A stretch of 6,676 bases of DNA from Candidatus Solibacter sp. (GCA_017883345.1 JADGNT010000285.1:1-6676), one strand, 5' to 3'; shown: positions 1-6,040, counted from the first letter of the stretch. The notes: generated from the sequence alone by a model not told the origin. A program made the numbers and translations.

Positions 1-73
1 CATGATCAGGGAACTCAAGAAGCTCGGCTATCGCGTAGAAGGCGGACCACTTCCTGCGGTCACTCGGGCATGA
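1..73 (+). CDS. C-terminal tail of an unidentified protein (5' partial)
   Basis: An open frame enters from the left edge (codons in phase with position 2) and ends at TGA 71-73. The visible residues include IRELKKLGYRVEGG followed by a short proline- and alanine-containing end. A basic helix with 'LGY/H-x-V' then a short proline/alanine tail is a common ending of bacterial transposases, so an insertion-sequence transposase is possible, but about 24 residues cannot establish this. The ATG at 2-4 is in frame and is probably internal, since no upstream sequence is available to judge it. The gene converges on the minus-strand HEAT-repeat gene, with only 44 bases between the two stop codons. Confidence 0.45.
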   Translation, partial: MIRELKKLGYRVEGGPLPAVTRA

Positions 74-117
74 ATGGGTGGGGTTTTTCGAACCTGTCCT
101 CGGTTTGCCCATGCGGA

Positions 118-987
118 CTATTTCTTCCGCTCTGGCGCGCCGGGCGCCGGGACCGCCGCCGAACGCTGCTTCATCCTGGCCCCGGCCTCAATCGCGGATA
201 ATCTCAGGTAACCCGCGGCGGCACGCAGGCGCACGGCCTCATTGTCGTCCTCTAACAGCGGTTCCAGTTCTTTCTTCAAAGCAGGGTCGTTTCGCAGACT
301 GATGGAATGCACCGCGGCGGCCCGAACCGACGAATTCTTGTCGGAGAGCGCATCCCTGAGCGCCTCGACGGTTGCGGGATCCCTGTCGGCGCCCAGCAGT
401 AACGCCGCCGATGCGCGTCCCGGGACTCCGGAACTCGCCAGGATCCCCTGCATGGAAGCCACACCTTCGCCCAGTCCAGGCAGCGGAACGAACCCAACAC
501 CCCGCTGCACGGCAAACAGGAACGTGGTCCGCGGCGTGTGCATCATGCGCAGGGCCTCGCGTTTCTGTTTGGAGAAGAAATTGGATGAGCTCTTGCTTTC
601 CCCTTCGAGAACCGCCAGCAGCGCGGCCCTGCCAGCGGGGTCATGGCGGGCCCACAGTGCTTTGGCGGCGGCGAAACTCACTTCAGGCACGGCGTCCTCC
701 AGGGCCTTGTGTAGCGCCGCCGTGGCTCGCTCACTCTGCACGTCCGCCAGGCTGGCCACCACGGCTTGCCGCACCTCGACATCTTTGTCCTGCAACATCT
801 GCTCCAACTGGTCAAACAACGGCCCGCGCCCGGACGCCAGACTCAACGCGGCCACCGCCTGTTTCCGCGTCTCCGGATTCCTGGCATGCAGCGCACGCTG
901 CAATATTCCACTGCACTGCGCGTCGGTTGCCGCCAAACCGCGAGTCGCCAAAGCCGTTGCCAGCGACACAATTAGAATCCATCGCAT
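118..987 (-). CDS. Exported HEAT-repeat protein
   Basis: The product is a 289-residue protein with a signal peptide (about residues 1-20, MRWILIVSLATALATRGLAA) followed by alpha-helical HEAT-like repeats. Clear repeats lie near residues 29-51, 58-84 (LEQMLQDKDVEVRQAVVASL), 88-115, 206-232 (LRDALSDKNSSVRAAAVHSI) and 237-264 (LEPLLEDDNEAVRLRAAAGY). Each shows the Asp/Asn-x-x-x-Val-Arg turn typical of the family. A non-repeat insert at about 130-200 contains a Gly/Pro-rich stretch (GVGFVPLPGLGEG, 163-175). The tail is Pro/Ala/Lys-rich. The frame is open 32 codons further upstream, but the start at 987 is preferred because it gives the signal peptide and has GGAG six bases upstream. HEAT repeats normally serve as protein-binding scaffolds; a periplasmic partner is an inference and is unknown. 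The gene follows the RcnB-like gene on the same strand after 100 bases, so co-transcription is possible. Confidence 0.85.
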   Translation of the reverse strand: MRWILIVSLATALATRGLAATDAQCSGILQRALHARNPETRKQAVAALSLASGRGPLFDQLEQMLQDKDVEVRQAVVASLADVQSERATAALHKALEDAVPEVSFAAAKALWARHDPAGRAALLAVLEGESKSSSNFFSKQKREALRMMHTPRTTFLFAVQRGVGFVPLPGLGEGVASMQGILASSGVPGRASAALLLGADRDPATVEALRDALSDKNSSVRAAAVHSISLRNDPALKKELEPLLEDDNEAVRLRAAAGYLRLSAIEAGARMKQRSAAVPAPGAPERKK

Positions 988-993
988 TTTGTT

Positions 994-997
994 CTCC
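994..997 (-). promoter_or_regulatory. Ribosome binding site that fixes the HEAT-repeat gene start
   Basis: On the minus strand the sequence reads GGAG, then six bases, then ATG at 987. This supports the start that leaves a signal peptide at the N-terminus over the in-frame ATG at 1083. Confidence 0.65.
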
Positions 998-1050
998 GCC
1001 CCACTGACCGATCCACCGCGACCGTAAGCCCGCGAGATCACCCGGCGAAG

Positions 1051-1066
1051 GCCGCCCTCGGGCGGC
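1051..1066 (-). other. GC-rich hairpin between the two minus-strand genes
   Basis: GCCGCC at 1051-1056 pairs perfectly with GGCGGC at 1061-1066 around a four-base loop. It lies between the stop of the RcnB-like gene (1088) and the start of the HEAT-repeat gene (987). No T-run follows on the minus strand, so it is not a canonical intrinsic terminator. It could be a processing or attenuation structure that lowers downstream expression, which is an inference. The rest of the 100-base gap shows nothing recognisable apart from the ribosome binding site. Confidence 0.4.
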
Positions 1067-1087
1067 GTGTCTAACGCACTCAATCGT

Positions 1088-1495
1088 TTAGTGGAGGCGG
1101 ATGACAGCCTTGACTTGGTAGCTATTATCGATTAGGCCGATATGACCTCCGATTGCCACATAGCGATGGTTGCTTGGGGGCGGCGGCAATTGGCGCACCA
1201 AATCGCGGGGCGCGGGATGCGCCTGCCTGCGCATATCCTTATCGAGAACGACGCCCTCATGCAGCCGGGACTCCTGATCGGCTGACAGCCGGTCTTGGCT
1301 TCGAAACCCCGCGGGCGGATTTTTTTGGTGCTGGCTGTTCCAGTCGCGTGCCACCTGTTGGGCGTGGTCGTCGAACTGGGTATTGCCTGGGCGGTTTTGC
1401 CCGCCTTGCTGTCTACTGTCTTGTGCCATCGCCACGCTTCCCGACATCGCGAGGATCGCACCCGTTGCCACAATGGTTAACCAATATGTTTTCAT
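1088..1495 (-). CDS. Small exported protein, RcnB/CigR-like C-terminus
   Basis: The product is a 135-residue protein with a clear signal peptide (about 1-24, ending AMA before QDS). A Gln/Asn/Arg-rich hydrophilic region follows (25-70), then a compact C-terminal module at 103-135 beginning LPPPPSNHRYVAIGGHIGLI. The 'LPPPP-x(3-4)-Y/W-V-x-I/V-G-x-x-x-x-L/I-I/V-D' pattern is what RcnB/CigR-type periplasmic proteins show at their C-termini. RcnB in Escherichia coli is tied to nickel/cobalt homeostasis, but this motif is widespread and does not prove metal binding here. The stretch before it (DKDMRRQAHPAPRDLVRQ) also fits that family. The start at 1495 is supported by AGGAG at 1502-1506, six bases upstream. 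The gene is divergent from the 478-residue exported protein and is the first of two minus-strand genes. The family assignment is by motif only. Confidence 0.75.
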   Translation of the reverse strand: MKTYWLTIVATGAILAMSGSVAMAQDSRQQGGQNRPGNTQFDDHAQQVARDWNSQHQKNPPAGFRSQDRLSADQESRLHEGVVLDKDMRRQAHPAPRDLVRQLPPPPSNHRYVAIGGHIGLIDNSYQVKAVIRLH

Positions 1496-1700
1496 GAGTA
1501 TCTCCTACCGTAACGGCGATTTCCGCCTTTATCCTTATTCTCTCCGCACTGTTGCCGGAGTTGAACGTTGGAATCCAATCCAGCCACCATAATATGCAAC
1601 TGCTGGGTGTTGTGTCTGTGCGAAACTGCTCACCCATTGGCTCCCAAACACCGCTTCTCCACACGGCTGCGGCGCGGTCGGGGGGGGGCGGGCACGCTGT

Positions 1701-1725
1701 CCGCGCCAGTCCGCGCCAGGCGCGG
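1701..1725. repeat. Tandem 10-base repeat merging into a GC-rich palindrome
   Basis: CCGCGCCAGT (1701-1710) is followed directly by CCGCGCCAGG (1711-1720), a tandem repeat differing at one base. The second copy also forms the left arm of a perfect palindrome, CCGCGCC (1711-1717), A1718, GGCGCGG (1719-1725). The palindrome directly abuts the next one at 1726. Confidence 0.6.
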
Positions 1726-1746
1726 TCACTGCTGTCACAGCAGTGA
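1726..1746. promoter_or_regulatory. Perfect 21-base palindrome, candidate operator or 5' leader hairpin
   Basis: Arms TCACTGCTGT (1726-1735) and ACAGCAGTGA (1737-1746) match perfectly around C1736. The element ends 25 bases before the preferred start of the next gene (1772). Such a dyad could bind a dimeric regulator as DNA, or fold in the mRNA with a three-base loop (TCA) and affect translation. Its symmetry is seen directly; its role is inferred. It does not match a well-known consensus that I recognise. Confidence 0.5.
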
Positions 1747-1771
1747 TATGATAAGGGCCAACAGGTGTCCT

Positions 1772-3208
1772 ATGAAAATCGGGCTGGGTTTCCTCGTGTC
1801 GGCATGTATCTCGGTTTTTTCCGTATTGGCAGCTCCCGCGGCCGATGAAGAGAATCTGAAAATCTCACTCAATGTTCCGCCAGGAGCGCCGCTGCGCATG
1901 TATTTGACCAGGCGCCTACCCAAACGGCTTGGCGCGCCGGTGGAGGCAAAAGTATTGGAACCGGTCTTTGCGTTCGACCGGGAGGTGGTGCCTGCCGGTA
2001 CGGTCGCACAAGGCGCCGTAAGCCGGGTGCAGCCTGTCGCCAGGTGGCAGCGGGTGAGGGCGATCCTCAACGGCGATTTCACTCCTCTTCGCAACGCCGA
2101 TCTGGAGTTCACCTCGCTGACGCTACCCGACGGGCGTACGCTTACCATGCATACCGTGCAGACCCCTTCGTTGAATTCCATCTACATCGAACCTTCGAAA
2201 AACAAGAAGAACCAAAAGGCTCGGCCTCAAAACCAAAACGGCGGAATTCTCGGAACGGCGAAACAGACGGCGAAGGACCGGATCAACGGGGCGATCAATG
2301 CGCGCACCAGGGGCATCGCCGATATCGTTCGCGCCCCCAATAAGAAGGAAAAGCTGATTGATTTCCTCTGGTCGAAGCTCCCGTACCATCCGCAGTACTT
2401 CCGGCGGGGGACCCGGTTCGACGCGCCGCTTCGGGACCCGCTGCAATTTGGCTTCGCCACTATCCGGCCGGGCGATCTTGCGGAATCGGGGTCGCAGCCA
2501 CGCCCGGATAGCGTGGCTCGCGTGCGGCTGCTCACTGCCTTGGATTCCGCTTCGGCGAAGCAGGGCGAGACGGTCCAGGCCGTGGTGACGGCGCCTCTGT
2601 TTTCCCCGGAGCACAAACTGGTGCTTCCCGAGGGCACCCAACTGACCGGCACTGTGGTCCTGGCAAAGAAAGCACGATCCTTTCATCGGGCCGGCCAGCT
2701 TCGGTTCAACTTCCAGAAGGTGGATTTGCCCCAGGAGATCGCGAATCTGAGGCCCGCGGCGCCCATGAAAACGCAAGCCTCGGTAGCCGCAGCCGAGGGA
2801 AACGGTACGGCTCCCATCAAGGTAGACGCGGAAGGTGGTGTCCAGGCGAAGGAATCGAAAACACGCTTTATCGCACCCGTGATTTCGCTCATGCTTGCCA
2901 GCCGGGCTGGGGATAACGATGCCGGGCATCACCACGACGCGGGTGCTTCGGGAGAATCCAATGTCTCCGGCCGGACGCTGGGCGGCGGCTTGGGCTTTGG
3001 CATGCTGGGATCGGCGCTGTCGCAATCTTCCCGGTACGTCGGCATGGCGTTCGGTTATTACGGCTTGGCGTGGTCGGTGTATTCGAGTGTATTCGCGCGC
3101 GGCGGCGAGGTGCAATTCGATAAGAACGCCATGATGGATATCAAGTTCGGCGCGCGGGCGCCGCGGGAAGGGTCGAAGTTGCGGGATGCGGCGGCAGCCG
3201 ATCAGTGA
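1772..3208 (+). CDS. Exported protein of unknown function with a duplicated beta domain
   Basis: I do not recognise a named family. The 478-residue product has a signal peptide (about 1-24, with a run of small residues ending LAAPAA before DEEN). Two related segments follow, near 40-105 and 249-315. Each has the order 'hydrophobic strand, G-x-x-V-x-A-x-V-x-x-P-x-F, about seven residues, V/L-x-P-x-G-T-x-x-x-G-x-V, then an Arg-rich strand'. Compare PVEAKVLEPVF...VVPAGTVAQGAV with TVQAVVTAPLF...VLPEGTQLTGTV. Between them is a basic linker at about 140-200. A short His cluster lies at 386-388 within DNDAGHHHDAG, then a glycine-rich hydrophobic stretch (about 402-440). The frame is open 68 codons further up; start 1772 is chosen for the signal peptide, with AGGTG at 1763-1767, and ATG 1748 is an alternative. 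The YVTN-propeller gene starts 41 bases after its stop, so the two are probably co-transcribed. Confidence 0.8.
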   Translation: MKIGLGFLVSACISVFSVLAAPAADEENLKISLNVPPGAPLRMYLTRRLPKRLGAPVEAKVLEPVFAFDREVVPAGTVAQGAVSRVQPVARWQRVRAILNGDFTPLRNADLEFTSLTLPDGRTLTMHTVQTPSLNSIYIEPSKNKKNQKARPQNQNGGILGTAKQTAKDRINGAINARTRGIADIVRAPNKKEKLIDFLWSKLPYHPQYFRRGTRFDAPLRDPLQFGFATIRPGDLAESGSQPRPDSVARVRLLTALDSASAKQGETVQAVVTAPLFSPEHKLVLPEGTQLTGTVVLAKKARSFHRAGQLRFNFQKVDLPQEIANLRPAAPMKTQASVAAAEGNGTAPIKVDAEGGVQAKESKTRFIAPVISLMLASRAGDNDAGHHHDAGASGESNVSGRTLGGGLGFGMLGSALSQSSRYVGMAFGYYGLAWSVYSSVFARGGEVQFDKNAMMDIKFGARAPREGSKLRDAAAADQ

Positions 3209-3237
3209 TGCAGGCCCGGCGGTACACAGGATTTGAC

Positions 3238-3243
3238 AGGAGA
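3238..3243 (+). promoter_or_regulatory. Ribosome binding site that fixes the propeller gene start
   Basis: AGGAGA lies six bases before ATG 3250. It supports that start over the in-frame ATG pair at 3205-3210, which overlaps the previous stop codon and would bury the signal peptide. Confidence 0.7.
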
Positions 3244-3249
3244 GCGAGT

Positions 3250-4266
3250 ATGCCAATTAGGAAAGGCCTATGGATTGCGTCATTTGCTGCTGCATTGTCG
3301 CTGGCTGGAGCGACCAGCTATAAGGTGGTGGCGCGTTACCCGGTTCCGGGCGACGGCGGCTTTGATTACGTGACGTTGGATAGCGCGGCACGCCGCGTCT
3401 ACCTCTCTCACGGGACGCAGGTGGACGTCGTGGACGCCGACAGCGGAAAGGTGGTAGGGACGATTGCCGATACTCCAGGTGTGCACGGCGCTGCGATTGC
3501 ATCGGAATTCAAACACGGATTTACCAGCAACGGGCGAGAGGACAAGGTTTCGATGTTCGACCCCGCCACGCTGCACGTCATCAAGAAAATCGATGTCGGC
3601 AAGGGACCGGATGGCATCTACTATAATGCCGCTACCAAACGGGTGTTCACCAACAATCACGGCTCGCACGATATCACGGCCATCGATGCCAAGACCGGGG
3701 AGGTTGTGGGGACCGTGAAGGTGGAAGGCGATGGCGAGGAGGCAGTGACCGGCGCCGATGGCCTGATTTACGTGAACAGCGAGAATACCAATGAAGTTGT
3801 CGTGTTCGATCCGAAGTCGCTGGACGTCAAGAAGCGATTTCCGATCGGCGTTGCGAAGACCCCGACCGGTCTCGCTTACGACGCAAAGACTAACCGGCTA
3901 TTCATTGGCTGCCGCAACGAACCGAAGATGGTTGTAATGGATGCGGCCACGGGCAAGGTAATCAATAGTTATCCCATCGGGGCGGGCGTCGATTATGCTG
4001 CGTTCGATCCCCAGGCTAAGCTGGTTTTCTTTTCGTGCGGAGACGGAACCTTGACCATCTACCACGCAAAGTCGGCGGACGAATACGAGGACGCCGGAGC
4101 CGTCAAAACACAGCCGAGCGCCAAGACGATGGCGTTCGATTCCAAGACTAAGAAGATCTTTCTTTCGGCTGCCGAATATGTGGAGACCCCCGCGACCGAT
4201 CCCTCAAAGCGGCCTCAACGGACCGTTAAGCCGGGATCGTTTGTGGTGTTGGTGGTTGGCAAATGA
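3250..4266 (+). CDS. Exported YVTN/YncE-type beta-propeller protein
   Basis: The 338-residue product has a signal peptide (about 1-21, RKGLWIASFAAALSLAGA) followed by consecutive propeller blades of roughly 40 residues. Each blade carries the repeating pattern 'Y/F-x-x-x-x-x-R/K-V/L-Y/F-x-x-x...I/V-x-V/I-x-D-x-x-T/S-G-K/E-V-V'. Examples are RRVYLSHGTQVDVVDADSGK (48-67), KRVFTNN...ITAIDAKTGEV (130-152) and NRLFIGC...MVVMDAATGKV. The recurrent 'GPDGIYY' and 'TPTGLAYD' blade starts are typical of YncE-like proteins. These proteins are periplasmic or extracellular seven-bladed scaffolds; some bind DNA, polymers or partner enzymes, and no enzymatic residues can be named here. It is the second gene after the unknown exported protein, 41 bases downstream with its own strong ribosome binding site, which suggests the two act in the same compartment. 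The fold is confident; the role is unknown. Confidence 0.9.
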   Translation: MPIRKGLWIASFAAALSLAGATSYKVVARYPVPGDGGFDYVTLDSAARRVYLSHGTQVDVVDADSGKVVGTIADTPGVHGAAIASEFKHGFTSNGREDKVSMFDPATLHVIKKIDVGKGPDGIYYNAATKRVFTNNHGSHDITAIDAKTGEVVGTVKVEGDGEEAVTGADGLIYVNSENTNEVVVFDPKSLDVKKRFPIGVAKTPTGLAYDAKTNRLFIGCRNEPKMVVMDAATGKVINSYPIGAGVDYAAFDPQAKLVFFSCGDGTLTIYHAKSADEYEDAGAVKTQPSAKTMAFDSKTKKIFLSAAEYVETPATDPSKRPQRTVKPGSFVVLVVGK

Positions 4267-4467
4267 TCGCGAGCCGATACACCCGCTCGCTCTGCCGCCG
4301 GAGCAGTTCCGATCAAGCCTGAGGACTTGGGGGACTGCCAAGCTAGTAATCCACTTTCCGCGTACGCCGTGATCCGGGCGGGACCAGGCTGGTCGACCTC
4401 TCGGATTGGAATGGCTTCCTGAGAATCGCACTCGGCAAACCTGCTACTGTGAAACCGGAGAAGAAAC
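4267..4467. other. Intergenic region with a nested dyad
   Basis: These 201 bases separate the propeller gene from the fusion gene on the same strand. GACCAG (4382-4387) and CTGGTC (4389-4394) form a 13-base dyad around G4388, enclosed by an outer pair ATCCG (4372-4376) and CGGAT (4402-4406). No T-tract follows, so it is not a clear terminator; it could be a regulator site for the downstream gene. I see no convincing -35/-10 pair and no further gene. Confidence 0.35.
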
Positions 4468-5829
4468 ATGGAGCCTTTCCGGTTTCACGTGTTTGTCTGC
4501 GACCAGCAGAAGCCCGAAGGCGCGCCGTGCTGCGCGGCGCGGGGCTCGGGCCAGGTTCTGGAGGCGCTGCGGCGCGAAGTCAACGCGCGCGGTTTGGAAG
4601 ACGAAGTCCAGGTGACGGCGTGCGGCTCGCTGGGCTTGTGCGAGCACGGGCCGAACCTGGTGGTTTATCCCGAGGGCGTCTGGTACTCGGGCGTGACCCC
4701 GGCGGACGTGCCGGAGATCGTCCGCTCGCATTTTGAGGAGGACACGCCCGTCGAGCGTCTGGCGCGCACCGATCCCGCGGCTGTGCGCGCGGAGATCCTG
4801 CACAACCGCGAGAAGATGTTCGCGGCGCGCCGCGCCCGGGAAGCCGCCGGGGTCCTCCCCGACGACCTGAACGAGCGCATCCGGGCGTTTCAGGAGAGCC
4901 GCGTCGTCCTCACCGCGCTGGAGCTCGACCTGTTCACGGCCGTGGGGGACGGCGCTGGCGCGGCGGAAGTGGCCGCCAGCGTCCACACCGACCCGCGCTC
5001 TACCGAGATGCTCCTCAACGCGCTGGCATCCCTGCGCCTGATCGTCAAGCACGAAGGCGTCTTTCACAACTCGCCGGCGGCCGCGCGCTACTTCACTGCC
5101 GGGTCGCGCGACAACGCCCGGCCGGCCTTGCTGCACACCGCACACCTATGGCAGCGCTGGTCGACGCTCACCGATAGCGTGCGCGCCGGCACCGCCGTCG
5201 CCCACGACGAAATCGCCGGCCGCGGCCCGGACTGGACCGAGGCCTTTATCGCCGCCATGCACCGCAACGCCTCGGAACGCGCGCCGCTGGTGGTGCGCGC
5301 GGTGGGCACGGAGAACGTCCGCCGCATGCTGGACGTGGGCGGTGGATCGGGCGCCTATTCGATCGCTTTCGCCCAGGCCAACCCGGCGTTGCGGGCCGAC
5401 ATCCTGGACCTGGCCACCGTCGAGCCCATCGCGCGGCGCCACATCCAGGACGCCGGGGTGGCGGACCGCGTCGACGTCCGCGCCGGCGATCTGCGCTCCG
5501 GCCGGCTGGGCGAAGGATACGACCTGGTGTTCGTCTCCGCCATCTGTCACATGCTCGACCCCGCGGAGAATCTCGACCTGCTGCGCCGCTGCCACGAGGC
5601 GCTGGCGCCCGGCGGCCGCGTCGTCATTCAGGACTTCATCCTGGAGGCGGACAAGACGGCTCCCCGCTTCGCCGCGCTGTTTGCGCTCAACATGCTGGTG
5701 GGCACGCGCGGCGGCGCCAGTTACAGCGAGCCGGAGTATGCCGGCTGGCTCGGCGAGGCGGGTTTCCGGGAGATCCGCCACGCGCGCCTGCCGGGAATCA
5801 CCGGGCTCATGATTGGGTCGCGGACGTAA
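4468..5829 (+). CDS. [2Fe-2S] ferredoxin-domain / SAM-dependent O-methyltransferase fusion
   Basis: The 453-residue cytoplasmic protein (no signal peptide) has two parts. Residues 1-95 match thioredoxin-fold [2Fe-2S] ferredoxins: C11, the pair C21-C22, C52 and C58, followed by the hallmark GPNLVVYPEGVWYSGVTPAD. A charged helical linker (96-140) leads to a winged-helix dimerisation region (about 140-209, with LTALELDLF and a 'LLNALASLRLI' helix). The SAM-binding domain follows: motif I LDVGGGSG (288-295), acidic strand DILDL (311-315), and late motif PGGRVVIQDF (381-390). This layout is that of acetylserotonin/hydroxyneurosporene-type O-methyltransferases, which methylate small aromatic or polyketide hydroxyls. 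The substrate is unknown, and the ferredoxin part suggests redox coupling or iron-sulfur sensing (inference). The start has GGAG at 4457-4460, seven bases upstream. It stands alone on its strand, and third codon positions are strikingly G/C. Confidence 0.88.
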   Translation: MEPFRFHVFVCDQQKPEGAPCCAARGSGQVLEALRREVNARGLEDEVQVTACGSLGLCEHGPNLVVYPEGVWYSGVTPADVPEIVRSHFEEDTPVERLARTDPAAVRAEILHNREKMFAARRAREAAGVLPDDLNERIRAFQESRVVLTALELDLFTAVGDGAGAAEVAASVHTDPRSTEMLLNALASLRLIVKHEGVFHNSPAAARYFTAGSRDNARPALLHTAHLWQRWSTLTDSVRAGTAVAHDEIAGRGPDWTEAFIAAMHRNASERAPLVVRAVGTENVRRMLDVGGGSGAYSIAFAQANPALRADILDLATVEPIARRHIQDAGVADRVDVRAGDLRSGRLGEGYDLVFVSAICHMLDPAENLDLLRRCHEALAPGGRVVIQDFILEADKTAPRFAALFALNMLVGTRGGASYSEPEYAGWLGEAGFREIRHARLPGITGLMIGSRT

Positions 5830-5916
5830 TCGATCGGGCCGGGTGACGGGGATTGCGCCCCGGAACCTGTGCCTCGTTTTCCCGGACACCCAGCCTTTGG
5901 CTGCGGACGGTTCCCC
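5830..5916. other. Convergent intergenic gap
   Basis: These 87 bases lie between the fusion gene and the vapC remnant, whose ends converge. Two small hairpins are visible: CGGGG/CCCCG (5847-5851 with 5858-5862) and CAGCC/GGCTG (5891-5895 with 5899-5903). Neither is followed directly by a T-run, so termination is only a possibility. Confidence 0.3.
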
Positions 5917-6040
5917 TCACACTTCCCAAGGGTTGACGATAGTAACGCCGGTTGCGGCGAAATCCTTCACGTTTCTGGGAGTCGGGTTGCGGCCTGATGA
6001 ACTCGGAGACGACATTCGTATCGACCAGAAACCCGCTCAC
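5917..6040 (-). pseudogene. vapC: vapC PIN-domain toxin remnant, internally deleted and frameshifted
   Basis: Reading from the GTG at 6040, the first 20 codons give SGFLVDTNVVSEFIRPQPD. This is the characteristic N-terminus of VapC/FitB-type PIN ribonucleases, with the first catalytic Asp (D7) and the following Glu (E13). After position 5981 this frame loses all resemblance to the family. The +1 frame from about 5976 to the TGA at 5917-5919 instead reads RNVKDFAATGVTIVNPWEV, the usual C-terminus of the same family (T-R-N-x-x-D-F...N-P-W). An intact toxin is about 130-140 residues, so roughly 95-100 central residues, including the other catalytic acidic residues, are gone and the two ends are out of frame. 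The gene overlaps the antitoxin stop by four bases (GTGA), the normal vapBC arrangement. A functional ribonuclease is not possible from this copy. Confidence 0.85.

Larger units (their letters stand above)
1496..1771. promoter_or_regulatory. Divergent intergenic region with promoters for both flanks
   Basis: These 276 bases separate two divergently oriented exported-protein genes and must hold promoters in both directions. The left half (1550-1600) is relatively AT-rich and includes TTGAAC at 1561-1566 and an ATAATA stretch at 1589-1594, but the spacing between possible -35 and -10 boxes is poor in either direction, so no promoter is assigned precisely. The right half (1665-1746) is very GC-rich and holds a G9 run, a tandem 10-base repeat and two palindromes, listed separately. 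Confidence 0.5.

Noticed and set aside
74..117. Possible shared terminator between the first gene tail and the HEAT-repeat gene
   Set aside because: Only a four-base stem (GGTT/AACC) around TTTCG and a distant ATGGG/CCCAT pair are present; too weak to call.
242..1027. Open plus-strand frame of 261 codons opposite the HEAT-repeat gene
   Set aside because: Low-complexity Ser/Ala-rich translation; the minus strand shows clear HEAT repeats, a signal peptide and a ribosome binding site.
1568..1771. Extended N-terminus for the 478-residue exported protein
   Set aside because: The extra 68 residues cross the G9 tract and both palindromes, read as Arg/Cys-rich noise and would hide the signal peptide.
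2123..3256. Open minus-strand frame of 377 codons opposite the unknown exported gene
   Set aside because: Its translation is Arg/His/Pro-rich without domains or signal peptide, and it lies antisense to a gene with a signal peptide and internal repeats; this is expected in high-GC DNA.
4444..5889. Two minus-strand open frames (233 and 247 codons) and a plus-strand one opposite or inside the fusion gene
   Set aside because: Translations are biased to Arg, Ala and Gly with no motif; the fusion gene accounts for the region with two recognised domains.
5807..6040. Reading the 77-codon minus-strand frame from 6040 as a complete small protein
   Set aside because: Only the first 20 residues resemble a protein family; the rest is out-of-frame vapC end and then antisense of the convergent region.
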